In this document: in pieces, positions 17,126-25,460 of the stretch
Numbering within the stretch: position 1 is the first letter of the stretch
How the letters are laid out: each line of letters begins with the position of its first letter
DNA from: Haliea sp. E1-2-M8
Lineage (GTDB): Bacteria > Pseudomonadota > Gammaproteobacteria > Pseudomonadales > Halieaceae
Direction: 5' to 3'
DNA: 64,000 bases
NCBI RefSeq assembly: GCF_030649675.1
Contig: NZ_JAUTDR010000011.1
Span: 1-64,000 of the forward strand
Notes under the pieces: model-generated
Told to the model about the DNA's origin: nothing
What the model saw: the letters and a program-made list of their open reading frames with translations, nothing else
Database searches by the model: none
Made by a program: the position numbers and the translations under genes

Positions 17126-18681
17126 CAATCCACCTTGAAATCAGTATTGATGCCGTCGGTGGCAAAGGTCAGGGGCAGGGAGATCCAGTGTTTGCCGCCG
17201 GGATTGTCGGCGCCGTGCAGGGCAATGCCCAGGGTCATCTCGCGCCCGGGCGCAAAGGCCAGACCTCCGGGCAAGGGCTTCAGGGGCCGACGCAGGGTGA
17301 CCTGCCAGCGCCCGTTGTTGAAGCGCGCCGTGCCTTCTACCAGGCTGTCCTGATGCCAGTCGATGCCGGCCAGCAGAACGCCGCTCTCGACCGTGACCGG
17401 ATCCTGCAGTTTGACCCGCCAGAGCTCGGCGAAATTGCCGGCCTCCCGCAGGGTAGTGAGGGCGGCTTCATCCCGGACCACGGGCGGGCGACCGATCTGG
17501 CGCTCCTGCAGCCGTGAAGCCAGCAGGTACTTGTCCAGTTGCTGGCCCCGGTCCCGGGTCATGCCGGGCATGTCACTGTGGCAGGCGGCGAAGCAGCCGG
17601 CGCGGGCCAGTTCGTCGTTGCCGTCATCGCCCCACATCACGGCCAGATCCTGCTCCGTGCCCGCGCCGCTCCAGTCGATAGTCAGCACCAGATTGCCGGC
17701 ATCCGAGCCAACCCTGACGTTGATGTCCCGGGTAGCGGGGGCGAAATCGTCGTTGGCAAGTGCCGCGCCCATTGCCGCCTCGTCGCCACGGTGGCATTGC
17801 TGGCAGCTGCTGCCCTGGCGCAGGGGCTGGGAGCCCGGATGCTCGCTCAGCAGCCACTCGCTGTCGGACTGGCCGGGGTAGAACAGGGTCACCTTGCGGC
17901 TGCTGCTGGCCTCGGCGATCAGCGGCGCAACGCCCGCCGCGGCCACGTGGGCGATACCCACATGGCAGCCGAGGCAGGTCTTGTCAGTCTGCGCCATGAC
18001 CTTGTGGTAGCTGGTGGCTTTGGCCGACACCGCGGGGTCAGCGGCCATGTCGACCAGGTTGTGGCAGCTGGCGCAGCCCTCGGAGCGATTGTCCAGCATG
18101 ACCCCGTGGGGGCTCTTGCTGTCGTGGGGGCTGTGGCAGCTGCTGCAGGCAGGGTTGAAGTGGACTTTTTCGCTGAGACCGTGGATCCCGGATTTCTGCT
18201 CCTTGTGGCACAGGGTGCAGACTTCCGCCTGCCCCGGCGGTTGCAACACGCTGTCCCGGATGGTGTGGATATCGTGGCAGGTAACGCAGGCCAGCTCCTG
18301 CTGTTGGTGATGGGCGCCCTCCCAGTGGCGGGCGGTATCATCGCCATGGCAGGCAAGGCACTGGCCGTCCTGCCGGGCAACGGTGGTGGTCCAGCGCGGC
18401 CCGAAGCTGACCGCTGGCGGCACCTGGGTGGGGGCGCGGCTGTGGGCGGCGCTGGGGCCGTGGCACTCTTCGCAACCGCGCTCCGCCATCGGTGTGCCCT
18501 CGTGGTCGCTGGCACCGTGCGCTCCCTGCAGCAGGGGGTGAACCGGCGAGCTGTCGCCAAAGTCGTGGCAGCCAATGCAGGTCTCTGCACCCTTTTCGGC
18601 GTAGCCCGGCTCGGCGGCTGCCGCGCTCAGGGTCGCCAGGGCGCCGAACATCAGGGTGAGGAACAGTAGTCGGGCAGGCAT
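17125..18681 (-). CDS. DmsE-like multihaem cytochrome fused to EB_dh-like domain
   Basis: 518 residues: signal peptide (PARLLFLTLMFGALATLSAAAA), nine CxxCH motifs over about 30-310, then a beta-rich C-terminal domain (about 320-518). That domain has the pattern of EB_dh/DOMON haem-binding proteins: NLVLTIDW, GCFAACH (a CX3CH site), ELWRVKLQDP, G.W.VTLRRPL and a final HW..LPLTF. The N-terminal part repeats the decaheme MtrA layout, including AVSFGPRW, which matches VSFGPRR in the neighbour, so the two genes look like tandem duplicates. ATG18681 is chosen because AGGAGG lies 9 nt upstream and a signal peptide follows; ATG18711, overlapping the upstream stop, is the alternative. Likely role: periplasmic electron relay from the NapC-type protein. 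Confidence 0.85.
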   Translation of the reverse strand: MPARLLFLTLMFGALATLSAAAAEPGYAEKGAETCIGCHDFGDSSPVHPLLQGAHGASDHEGTPMAERGCEECHGPSAAHSRAPTQVPPAVSFGPRWTTTVARQDGQCLACHGDDTARHWEGAHHQQQELACVTCHDIHTIRDSVLQPPGQAEVCTLCHKEQKSGIHGLSEKVHFNPACSSCHSPHDSKSPHGVMLDNRSEGCASCHNLVDMAADPAVSAKATSYHKVMAQTDKTCLGCHVGIAHVAAAGVAPLIAEASSSRKVTLFYPGQSDSEWLLSEHPGSQPLRQGSSCQQCHRGDEAAMGAALANDDFAPATRDINVRVGSDAGNLVLTIDWSGAGTEQDLAVMWGDDGNDELARAGCFAACHSDMPGMTRDRGQQLDKYLLASRLQERQIGRPPVVRDEAALTTLREAGNFAELWRVKLQDPVTVESGVLLAGIDWHQDSLVEGTARFNNGRWQVTLRRPLKPLPGGLAFAPGREMTLGIALHGADNPGGKHWISLPLTFATDGINTDFKVD

Positions 18682-18707
18682 GGGGTGAGGTCCTCCTGAG
18701 ACGGCGT

Positions 18708-19298
18708 TCATTCGCGGCGCGCCACTGGCTGCCCGGAGTTGTCGGGATGGGCTATGCCTGTGTGGCAGTCAATACAGGTCTTGCCGTTGCTGGCCATGGC
18801 CCGGTGGTACTCCTGCGCCTTGGCCGACTGCAACTCAAGCTGCATCCGCTCTACCACGTGGCAGTTGCGGCATTCCTGGGAGTCGTTGGCGCGCAAACGG
18901 GCGATTTCCCGCGCTTTCATCGCCGGGGCATGGGCGGCATATTTTTCCGGGGTATCTATCAGCCCCATGAGACTCCACCACACCTCTCGGGAAGCCTCGA
19001 TCTTGCGTGCCACCTTGGGAATGAATTCCTTGGGCTGGTGGCAGTCCGCGCAGGTGGCGTGGTTTCCGGTGGCATTGCTGTAATGGCTGGTTTTCTGCAA
19101 CTGGGGCCAGGGGTTGTCGCGCATCTCGTGGCAGCTTAGGCAAAACTCCTCGGTGCTGGTGGCTTCCATGCCGTAATCCAGCGCTGCCCAGCCCACCAGC
19201 CCGATGGCCATGCCACCGACCAGCAGGGCCAGTACGGAATAGCGCTGTGTCGGCTGGCGCAGTGCCTGCCACCAGCCTCTCAAGCGTCCTTTCGCCAT
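18708..19298 (-). CDS. NapC/NirT-type tetrahaem cytochrome (CymA-like)
   Basis: 196 residues. A single N-terminal membrane anchor (about 20-42, VLALLVGGMAIGLVGWAAL) leads to a periplasmic domain with four CxxCH motifs (CLSCH, CADCH, CRNCH, CIDCH). NapC/NirT/CymA proteins oxidise menaquinol or ubiquinol and pass electrons to periplasmic partners. It is the first gene of the operon, which fits a quinol-to-surface path. AGGGG lies before ATG19298; an in-frame ATG 36 nt earlier has no site. A CRP/FNR-like half-palindrome lies about 80 nt upstream. Confidence 0.93.
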   Translation of the reverse strand: MAKGRLRGWWQALRQPTQRYSVLALLVGGMAIGLVGWAALDYGMEATSTEEFCLSCHEMRDNPWPQLQKTSHYSNATGNHATCADCHQPKEFIPKVARKIEASREVWWSLMGLIDTPEKYAAHAPAMKAREIARLRANDSQECRNCHVVERMQLELQSAKAQEYHRAMASNGKTCIDCHTGIAHPDNSGQPVARRE

Positions 19299-19374
19299 GT
19301 CCGCCCCTTGCCAATTCTTTGTTGTTCTTCCCAATTACCTTAGAGCAGAGGTTGGCGTCAGGCAAGGGAAGCAC

Positions 19375-19388
19375 TTGTGCGAGATCAA
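19375..19388. promoter_or_regulatory. Possible FNR/Anr-like site
   Basis: TTGTG-CGAG-ATCAA matches the FNR consensus TTGAT-N4-ATCAA at 8 of 10 specified bases: the right half is perfect, the left half has TTG only. It lies in the divergent region between the tetrahaem gene (start 19298) and the esterase-like lipoprotein (start 19456). An oxygen-responsive site would make sense for an electron-export operon. No well-spaced -10 box was identified, so this is a weak call. Confidence 0.3.
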
Positions 19389-19455
19389 GGGAGCGGGGAA
19401 TATACGCTCTGCAGCTGACTATCGGGTTACTGCTGACCTATCTGGAGAATAAGGA

Positions 19456-20628
19456 ATGACAAAATCCCGGACCCATAAACCTCTGGCGCCTCTGCGCCTC
19501 AGCCGCCGACCCCTGGCAATTGCCCTTGGTGGCCTTCTCCCAATCCTGACCGCCTGTACCGATGGTTCCGATAGCGGGCCGCTGGCTCCGGTTACGCCGC
19601 CACCAGAAGTGGTGGAGCCGGAGGCCGTCCCCTTTCAGGAACTGCTGGACCAGGGTATTGCGCGCTATCTCGGCGAGTACACGCCGATGCTGTCAGAGCA
19701 GGATGGCGATGTGGTCAATCACACATTCGGCGCCGGCGACGGCCCGCTGTGCCTGACCGGTGGCGAATACACCATGGCCACCCGCGATACCGGCTCCGAG
19801 GATCTGGTGATCTTTCTGCAGGGCGGTGGCGCCTGCTGGTCTGACCTGTGCCTCGCGACCGAGGCAGCGGCTCCCGGGATTCCACCCCTGGGCGTGCTCG
19901 ACCCGGCCCGCGACGGCAACCCACTGGCTGGCATGAGCATGGCCTACCTGCCCTACTGCGACGGCTCCCTGCACGCCGGGGATCAGGACGTCGATACCGA
20001 CGATGATGGCCAGACGGACCGCTTCCATCGCGGTCTGCACAACCTGTCCGCGTCCCTGGATGTGGCGGTGACCACCTTCCCCTCGCCGCGGCGCATCGTG
20101 CTGACCGGGGTCAGTGCCGGAGCGTTCGGTACAACCTATGCGCTGCCATTGGTGCGCCAGCTCTACCCCGACGTCCCCATTGATCTGATCAATGATTCGG
20201 GCATCGGCCTCGGCCGTATCGATGAGCCCGAATTCATCACCCAGCTCCTGACCGAGTGGAACGCCGCGGCCTTTTACCCGGAAAGCTGTGATACCTGCAT
20301 CGGCGACGATGGCCATACCACCGACTACCACAAGTACCAGCTTGCGGAAGACGACAACCTCCGCCTGGGAATGATGAGCTACACCCGGGACACAGTCATC
20401 GCAGTGACCTTCGTGCAGGTGGGCGGCGAGGCCTTCGAAGCTGCGTTGCAGGAGGAACTGGATGACCTCGAGGCCGCGTATCCCGAGCGGGTGAAAACCT
20501 TCGTCGCTGCTGGCCCCGCCCATACCTTCCTGATTGGCGACCTGACGCAGACCGCCGGCGGCGTTACCGTGGCGGACTGGGTGACTTCAATGCTGGAAGG
20601 AGAGGGGTGGGAGACTACGCGGGATTAA
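19456..20628 (+). CDS. Pectin-acetylesterase/Notum-like lipoprotein hydrolase
   Basis: 390 residues. A lipobox (ILTAC, about residue 34) is followed by a proline-rich linker, then an alpha/beta-hydrolase core typical of the PAE/Notum family: FLQGGGACW (oxyanion region), LTGVSAGAFGT (nucleophile Ser in GxSAG) and AGPAHTFL (catalytic His). Family members deacylate polysaccharides or protein-bound lipid. An acidic stretch DQDVDTDDDGQTD near 175-187 resembles a calcium-binding loop. GGAG lies 8 nt before ATG19456. It is divergent from the cytochrome operon and convergent with the Ig-like lipoprotein. Location is predicted as the outer membrane; substrate unknown. Confidence 0.83.
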   Translation: MTKSRTHKPLAPLRLSRRPLAIALGGLLPILTACTDGSDSGPLAPVTPPPEVVEPEAVPFQELLDQGIARYLGEYTPMLSEQDGDVVNHTFGAGDGPLCLTGGEYTMATRDTGSEDLVIFLQGGGACWSDLCLATEAAAPGIPPLGVLDPARDGNPLAGMSMAYLPYCDGSLHAGDQDVDTDDDGQTDRFHRGLHNLSASLDVAVTTFPSPRRIVLTGVSAGAFGTTYALPLVRQLYPDVPIDLINDSGIGLGRIDEPEFITQLLTEWNAAAFYPESCDTCIGDDGHTTDYHKYQLAEDDNLRLGMMSYTRDTVIAVTFVQVGGEAFEAALQEELDDLEAAYPERVKTFVAAGPAHTFLIGDLTQTAGGVTVADWVTSMLEGEGWETTRD

Positions 20629-20637
20629 GCGGGGAGA

Positions 20638-20664
20638 TTGAGGCCAGCAACATGCTGGCCTCAA
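20638..20664. terminator. Convergent hairpin terminator
   Basis: TTGAGGCCAGCA (20638-20649) and TGCTGGCCTCAA (20653-20664) form a perfect 12-bp inverted repeat in the 47 bp between two convergent stop codons (20628 and 20676). There is no T run on either strand, so it may act with Rho or as a transcription barrier in both directions. Confidence 0.6.
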
Positions 20665-20675
20665 CTGCTGTAGCG

Positions 20676-22952
20676 TCAGTCACAGCCCTCGGGCCGTGGT
20701 GAGAAATCACACTCGTCGGCAGGTGGCGATGAGCGGCAGGCAAATGTCTTGGCGAAAGGCGCGCCGCCTGTCGGAGTGAGGGTAACGTTGATGTTGCCGT
20801 CGCCACCCTCGCCGTCAGTTTCCAGCCGGAATCCAAAGGCACCCGGAGCGGCGCTGGCGGGGACGGTCACAGCACCTTCTGGGACCGCAACGGTACACTC
20901 ACCCGTGGCTGACACGGAAATGCTTGAACCCGCAGGTGGCCGATTGTTGAATATATCCGATACATAAACGGTGAAGACATCCGACTCGTTGGTTCCGTCA
21001 ACTACTCCACGCGTGCGGTTGTTTACCAGAATCATTTCCCAGTCGGGATCGGCGGACAGGATCAACACGGTCTGCGCACGAACGTTCACCAGCTCGCGGC
21101 TGCACCAGACACCGTCACCTTCCAGCGGGCACAAAAGGCCGTTGTAAACCGCGGGTCCTTCGTTGGTGAAGGAATTGGTGTCGTTGAAATTGAAGCGGCC
21201 GTCACTGTTAAAATCGACAAATGTCTCCTCGAAACCGGAGATGCAGGCGAGGCTGTTGCGGCTGTCGTCGCAATCCGTCACCGGATTGAAGCGGCCGTCT
21301 TCGTTGTGGTCGATGAAAGCCTCGGTGAGGTTCGCAAACAGGTTCCGCTCATCCCGGTCCATGATGCCGTTGCCATTGCGGTCGATGAAGGACTCCTCAC
21401 CAACTGCGTAGACCAGCACCCTGGAGCGGCCGCCACGCACGGGGCCGAGGTCATCGGGGCAGGGGAAGCCACCGTTTCTGCCGTTCGGTCTGCCGTTGTG
21501 GCTGGGGCAGCTGCCATAGGTTTCCGGGTCGTTTATTCTGACGATGCGGTCTGCGCCCTCAAAGGTCGGGGTTCTGGGCTCGCTGCTGGTCCAGGTTACG
21601 CTGCAGGCGCCCGATGTTGTCGAGCAGGAAGGCTCGATCGAGCCGTATTCGGTGGTGAATATGGCCGCGGTGCCATCCGGCACGGGATTGTTGAACTTGT
21701 CTGCCATTCTGACAGTCAGTGTCTTGCGCACGCCGTCAACGGTAAAGCCCTGCGCGACAACGAAGCCGCCTTGGACCGACAGGCTGATGGAGTCCTGGTC
21801 GGGCAGACCAGTGCTTACGACCAACACACTGGATACGGTTGAGAGTGTCCTGCCATCGACCACGATGCTCGCGGCCACGCGAACCGGCGTGGGGATGTTG
21901 CCAGAGGATACGGTAACCCGGACCTCGCCGCTGGCATCGCTGACTGCGGATGACGGCGACAGCTGCAGCCCGCCGATATCCGTGGTGAGCGCGAAGTTTA
22001 CCCGTACCCCGCCCAGAGGATTGTCTCTGTCGTCGACTACCTGGAAAACCACGGTTGAAGATTCCTGGCGGCCGGCACCACCGCCGGCAGCACCGCCCGT
22101 ACCCTTGAGGACGATGGTCTCGGGTGTTGCGCTGACGAAGCGGAGGCTCCGGGCCACAGGCTCGGCAACGCTTATCACGCCAATAGCCTCGCCGGAACCG
22201 CCTTCCAGGGTGGCTGTCAGGCTGTCCTCTCCGGTGCAACCCACAGCCGTATAGGTGACGTTGATCTGGCCGGTGGTGGTGGTTATGGGGCTTCCCGGAT
22301 CCAGCGTCGCCCTGTCGGTGACCAGGCATTCGCTGCTGATACGGATGCTTTCCTCGGAGTCCACGCGCAGGCCGTCTTCATCCACTATCGCGACCAGCAA
22401 TTGCGCGGAGCCGTCCGCAACCAGATCCGACGCCGGCTCAATGCCAATCTCACCGGGAAAGAAGGTACCGTCCTGGAAGTAGCCCAGACGCAGGGCGGCG
22501 GGTACGATCTGGAAGCTTATCGTCTCCGTGACCGTGCCAGCGGGTGCATCCGCAGTCACGGTGACGGTGCCTGCGCCAAGAGTGCCATCCGTGTCCAGTT
22601 GCAGGGTCGCCACGCCCTCGCTATTGGTCAGCCCGGTGCCGGTATCCGGTGAAAAGACGCCCAGGGTGGTCGTTGCGGTTACCACCGCATCAGCGATCGG
22701 CGTGCCGCTGGCGCGGGTACGGTTGACCTTTACCTGCAGGGTTGCGGGGGTAGTTGAGGTTACGGTGCTGGTGGGGTCACCGTTCGCATCCAGCAGCGCC
22801 AGCGACAGAAACCAGGTGACATCGTCGTCACCTGGTTCCGGCAGGAAGCCACCGCCACCACCGCCGCCACCACCGCCGCAGGCGAACAGGGTCAATGACA
22901 GGGCTAGCGCGACTGCGAGCCGGCTGGTGAGAGTGGCAAACCGAGTATTCAT
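20676..22952 (-). CDS. Ig-like (Big_1-type) surface lipoprotein
   Basis: 758 residues. The signal peptide ends in lipobox LFAC, followed directly by ten glycines. Repeated bacterial Ig-like domains follow; the PVADAVVTATTTLG...NSEGVATLQL and DDRDNPLGGVRVNF...SDASGEVRVTV patterns are those of invasin/intimin Big_1 domains. At about 520-600 there are three acidic loops (DRNGNGIMDRDE, DHNEDGRFNPVTD, DFNSDGRFNFNDTN) resembling EF-hand or dockerin calcium loops. A cysteine-containing C-terminal Ig-like domain closes the protein. AAGGGGAAG precedes ATG22952. It is probably a surface adhesin or scaffold; no enzymatic domain was seen. Confidence 0.82.
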   Translation of the reverse strand: MNTRFATLTSRLAVALALSLTLFACGGGGGGGGGGFLPEPGDDDVTWFLSLALLDANGDPTSTVTSTTPATLQVKVNRTRASGTPIADAVVTATTTLGVFSPDTGTGLTNSEGVATLQLDTDGTLGAGTVTVTADAPAGTVTETISFQIVPAALRLGYFQDGTFFPGEIGIEPASDLVADGSAQLLVAIVDEDGLRVDSEESIRISSECLVTDRATLDPGSPITTTTGQINVTYTAVGCTGEDSLTATLEGGSGEAIGVISVAEPVARSLRFVSATPETIVLKGTGGAAGGGAGRQESSTVVFQVVDDRDNPLGGVRVNFALTTDIGGLQLSPSSAVSDASGEVRVTVSSGNIPTPVRVAASIVVDGRTLSTVSSVLVVSTGLPDQDSISLSVQGGFVVAQGFTVDGVRKTLTVRMADKFNNPVPDGTAAIFTTEYGSIEPSCSTTSGACSVTWTSSEPRTPTFEGADRIVRINDPETYGSCPSHNGRPNGRNGGFPCPDDLGPVRGGRSRVLVYAVGEESFIDRNGNGIMDRDERNLFANLTEAFIDHNEDGRFNPVTDCDDSRNSLACISGFEETFVDFNSDGRFNFNDTNSFTNEGPAVYNGLLCPLEGDGVWCSRELVNVRAQTVLILSADPDWEMILVNNRTRGVVDGTNESDVFTVYVSDIFNNRPPAGSSISVSATGECTVAVPEGAVTVPASAAPGAFGFRLETDGEGGDGNINVTLTPTGGAPFAKTFACRSSPPADECDFSPRPEGCD

Positions 22953-23240
22953 TGTCTTCCCCTTGTGCCCGCTATAGTGGAGAACGTCTTATTCTGCGAC
23001 CGGACAGATTCCGGGCGAACGCCTTCCGAACAGATCAATCCGCGTACAGGTTAGCACGGTTATAAAAGCAAAACTGTATAAATAACATGATGATAGACAG
23101 TTTTTGTGATTTTCTGCACAAACAATGGAGGGTTCTTTCCCCGACCGTCGAAGCGGTCTCTGTTCTCGTTCCTTCAATATTCCAAGAGCGGCCCGCTTTG
23201 GCAAGCACTTTCCCGGTAAAAAGGCCGGAAGCCAATTCGC
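22953..23240. other. Intergenic region, AT-rich
   Basis: No gene could be supported here. The part next to 22952 must carry the promoter of the Ig-like lipoprotein gene; the part near 23050-23110 is AT-rich. No convincing hairpin with a T tract was found after the Nramp-like gene. Confidence 0.5.
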
Positions 23241-24470
23241 TCAGAGCCAGCCCGCCACCCCCAGCAGCTTGACCACACCCAGGCCGACGGCCACGGCCAC
23301 CACGATTGCGCCGAGGAGGTTGGCACCGACGCCATTGGTGTGTTGTCCCAACAGTGTGCGGCTGTTCATCACCAGCAGCAGAAACACCGCGACCACTGGC
23401 AGCAACAGGCCGTTGGCCATCTGCGCAAACAGGATCGCAGTCAGCGGCCTGGTACCCAGGGCGGCGAACAGCGTGCCGGTCAGGAGGACCGTCACCCAGA
23501 CCAGGCGGAAGCCGGGCGCGGACAGGTTATTGCGCCAGCCCAGGGCACCGCAGACGGCGTAGGCGGCGGCCAGCGGTGCGGTAATCGCACTGGTGAAGCC
23601 GCCCGCAAACAGGCCGGCTGCAAAAACGTACCTGGCCGCCGGGCCCAGCAGGGGTTCCAGTTGCCGGGCCAGGGAACCCCCCTCGAATGCCAGACCGGTG
23701 CTGAAGAAAGCCGCCGCGGCGGTGCTCATGATTGCCAGGGTGATAAGGCCGCCGAGGCCAATAGAGAGCCCGCTGTCCAGCCGCGACTCGCGGATAGCCT
23801 GGTCGACCGGTATATCGGCCGACCACTTTTCCCGCACTGCATTCGCGTGCAGGAACAGGTTGTAGGGCACCACGGTGGTGCCCACCAGGGCGATCACTAC
23901 CATGACCGAGCCCTCGGGCAGGGTGGGGCGCAGAAGGCCGAGCAGCAGGTCCTTCGCGGCGGGGGCGACCATTGCCGCGGTCAGCAGGAACACGATACTC
24001 ATGGTGAGGACCAGCAGGATCAGCGTGCCCTCCAGCAGGCGGTAGCGGCCGCTGGCCAGCAGCAGGGCGGCGCTGCCCCCGATAACGACAGCCCAGAAAC
24101 CGTCTCCGGGGTTGATGATGTTGTTGAGAGCCAGCGCCGCTCCCGCGATGTTGCCCGCTTCATAGGCCGCGTTGCCAAAGCCCACCGCAGCCACAATCAG
24201 CAGCACCGCGAACTTGCCGAACAGTGGGCTGCGAAAGTGGGCACGCATCGCCTCGGCCAGACCCTCGCGGGTGACCAGGCCGAGCCGCGCGCTCATTTCC
24301 TGCAGAACCAGGGTGGCCGCGACGGAGAACAGCAGCGCCCACAGCAGGGCAAAGCCGAAATGAGCGCCGGCGCTGCTGGCGGTGGTGATGGTGCCCGGCC
24401 CGATGAAGGCAGCGGTCACCAGAAGGCCCGGACCAAAGCGGGAGCGGCGCGGGGAGCCGGCAGTGTTCAT
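23241..24470 (-). CDS. Nramp-family transporter with altered metal site
   Basis: 409 residues, about eleven hydrophobic segments, the Nramp/LeuT fold. TM1 reads AAFIGPGTITT where manganese/iron Nramps have DPGN; TM6 reads VGTTVVPYNLFLHA where they have a metal-binding MPH. The Pro and downstream NxFLHA-type residues of TM6 are kept. The fold assignment is therefore firm but the substrate may not be Mn or Fe. No strong Shine-Dalgarno precedes ATG24470, which faces the glycosyltransferase gene divergently across a very short gap. Confidence 0.85.
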   Translation of the reverse strand: MNTAGSPRRSRFGPGLLVTAAFIGPGTITTASSAGAHFGFALLWALLFSVAATLVLQEMSARLGLVTREGLAEAMRAHFRSPLFGKFAVLLIVAAVGFGNAAYEAGNIAGAALALNNIINPGDGFWAVVIGGSAALLLASGRYRLLEGTLILLVLTMSIVFLLTAAMVAPAAKDLLLGLLRPTLPEGSVMVVIALVGTTVVPYNLFLHANAVREKWSADIPVDQAIRESRLDSGLSIGLGGLITLAIMSTAAAAFFSTGLAFEGGSLARQLEPLLGPAARYVFAAGLFAGGFTSAITAPLAAAYAVCGALGWRNNLSAPGFRLVWVTVLLTGTLFAALGTRPLTAILFAQMANGLLLPVVAVFLLLVMNSRTLLGQHTNGVGANLLGAIVVAVAVGLGVVKLLGVAGWL

Positions 24471-24556
24471 GGGTTAGGCCATCGCTGCGAGTGAGCAGCG
24501 ATAGTAGCAGCCCAGCGCTAGGTTGTGACCCGTGGCTGCTGCTACCATGCCGCTCA

Positions 24557-25408
24557 ATGAGCGCCTCGCCCGCCCCTTTGCCCGCCCTCTGTGTGTCTGT
24601 GGTCCTGTATCACAGCGATCTGCTGCGCCTGGAAGAAACCCTCGGCACCCTGCTGCGGGCGGTCCGGGATGCACGCAGTGCGGGGCAGCTCGGCGCGGTA
24701 ACCCTGGCGCTGATCGACAACTCTGTTTGCGGCGATTATCACCGTTCCCTGCAGCAGCACCTGGGCCGCCAGTCCTGGGCAGAATCCGCGGTCAGCCTTG
24801 AGGTTCTGGAGATGCCGGTGAATGCCGGCTATGGCGCGGGCCACAATGAGGCTCTGCAGCACCATGCGGCGGACATTCACCTGATCCTCAATCCGGATGT
24901 GGCGACGGCGTCGGACGCCCTGCGACAGGGCCTCGAGTACCTGCGCAACCAGCCGCAGGTGGCGCTGGTGTGCCCGCGAGGGGAGGCCGGCGACGGCAGC
25001 CCGGCCTACCTCAGCAAGCGGCTGCCCACGGTCCTGGTGCTGGTGCTGCGGGCCTTTGCCCCGGCCCGGGTGCAGCGGCTGTTTGCTGCCCGCCTGGCGC
25101 GCTATGAAATGCATGACCTCCACGCTGCCTGCCAGCCCGCGGCAGTGCCCCTGGCCAGCGGGTGTTTCATGCTGGTCCGCGGTAGCGCGCTGCAGGCAGT
25201 GGGGGGCTTCGATGAGCGTTATTTCCTGTACTTCGAGGATTTTGATTTATCCCTGCGCCTGGCAGGGCAGGGTGCTGTCGAATACCTCCCCGGCATGCTG
25301 GTGCGCCACTACGGCGGGGGTAGCGCAGGCAAAGGCTGGCGTCATCGCTGGTGGTTCCTGCGCTCCGGGGTGCGCTTCTTCAACGACCATGGCTGGCGCT
25401 GGTTCTAG
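24557..25408 (+). CDS. GT2 glycosyltransferase (rhamnosyltransferase-like)
   Basis: 283 residues. The GT-A fold core is visible: SVVLYHSD at the start, NAGYGAGHNEAL, LNPDV (metal/nucleotide-sugar site, about residue 115) and GGFDERYFLYFEDFDLSLRL (acceptor/catalytic region) typical of WbbL-like rhamnosyltransferases. It probably adds a sugar to a cell-surface glycan. ATG24557 is preferred because it starts directly before the conserved strand; an in-frame ATG 66 nt earlier overlaps the divergent promoter region. It is not in a polysaccharide cluster. Confidence 0.83.
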   Translation: MSASPAPLPALCVSVVLYHSDLLRLEETLGTLLRAVRDARSAGQLGAVTLALIDNSVCGDYHRSLQQHLGRQSWAESAVSLEVLEMPVNAGYGAGHNEALQHHAADIHLILNPDVATASDALRQGLEYLRNQPQVALVCPRGEAGDGSPAYLSKRLPTVLVLVLRAFAPARVQRLFAARLARYEMHDLHAACQPAAVPLASGCFMLVRGSALQAVGGFDERYFLYFEDFDLSLRLAGQGAVEYLPGMLVRHYGGGSAGKGWRHRWWFLRSGVRFFNDHGWRWF

Positions 25409-25460
25409 TACCCTCGTGGAAAGCTGGTAGACTTGGCGCTGCACCGGCTTTGGACCTGTA

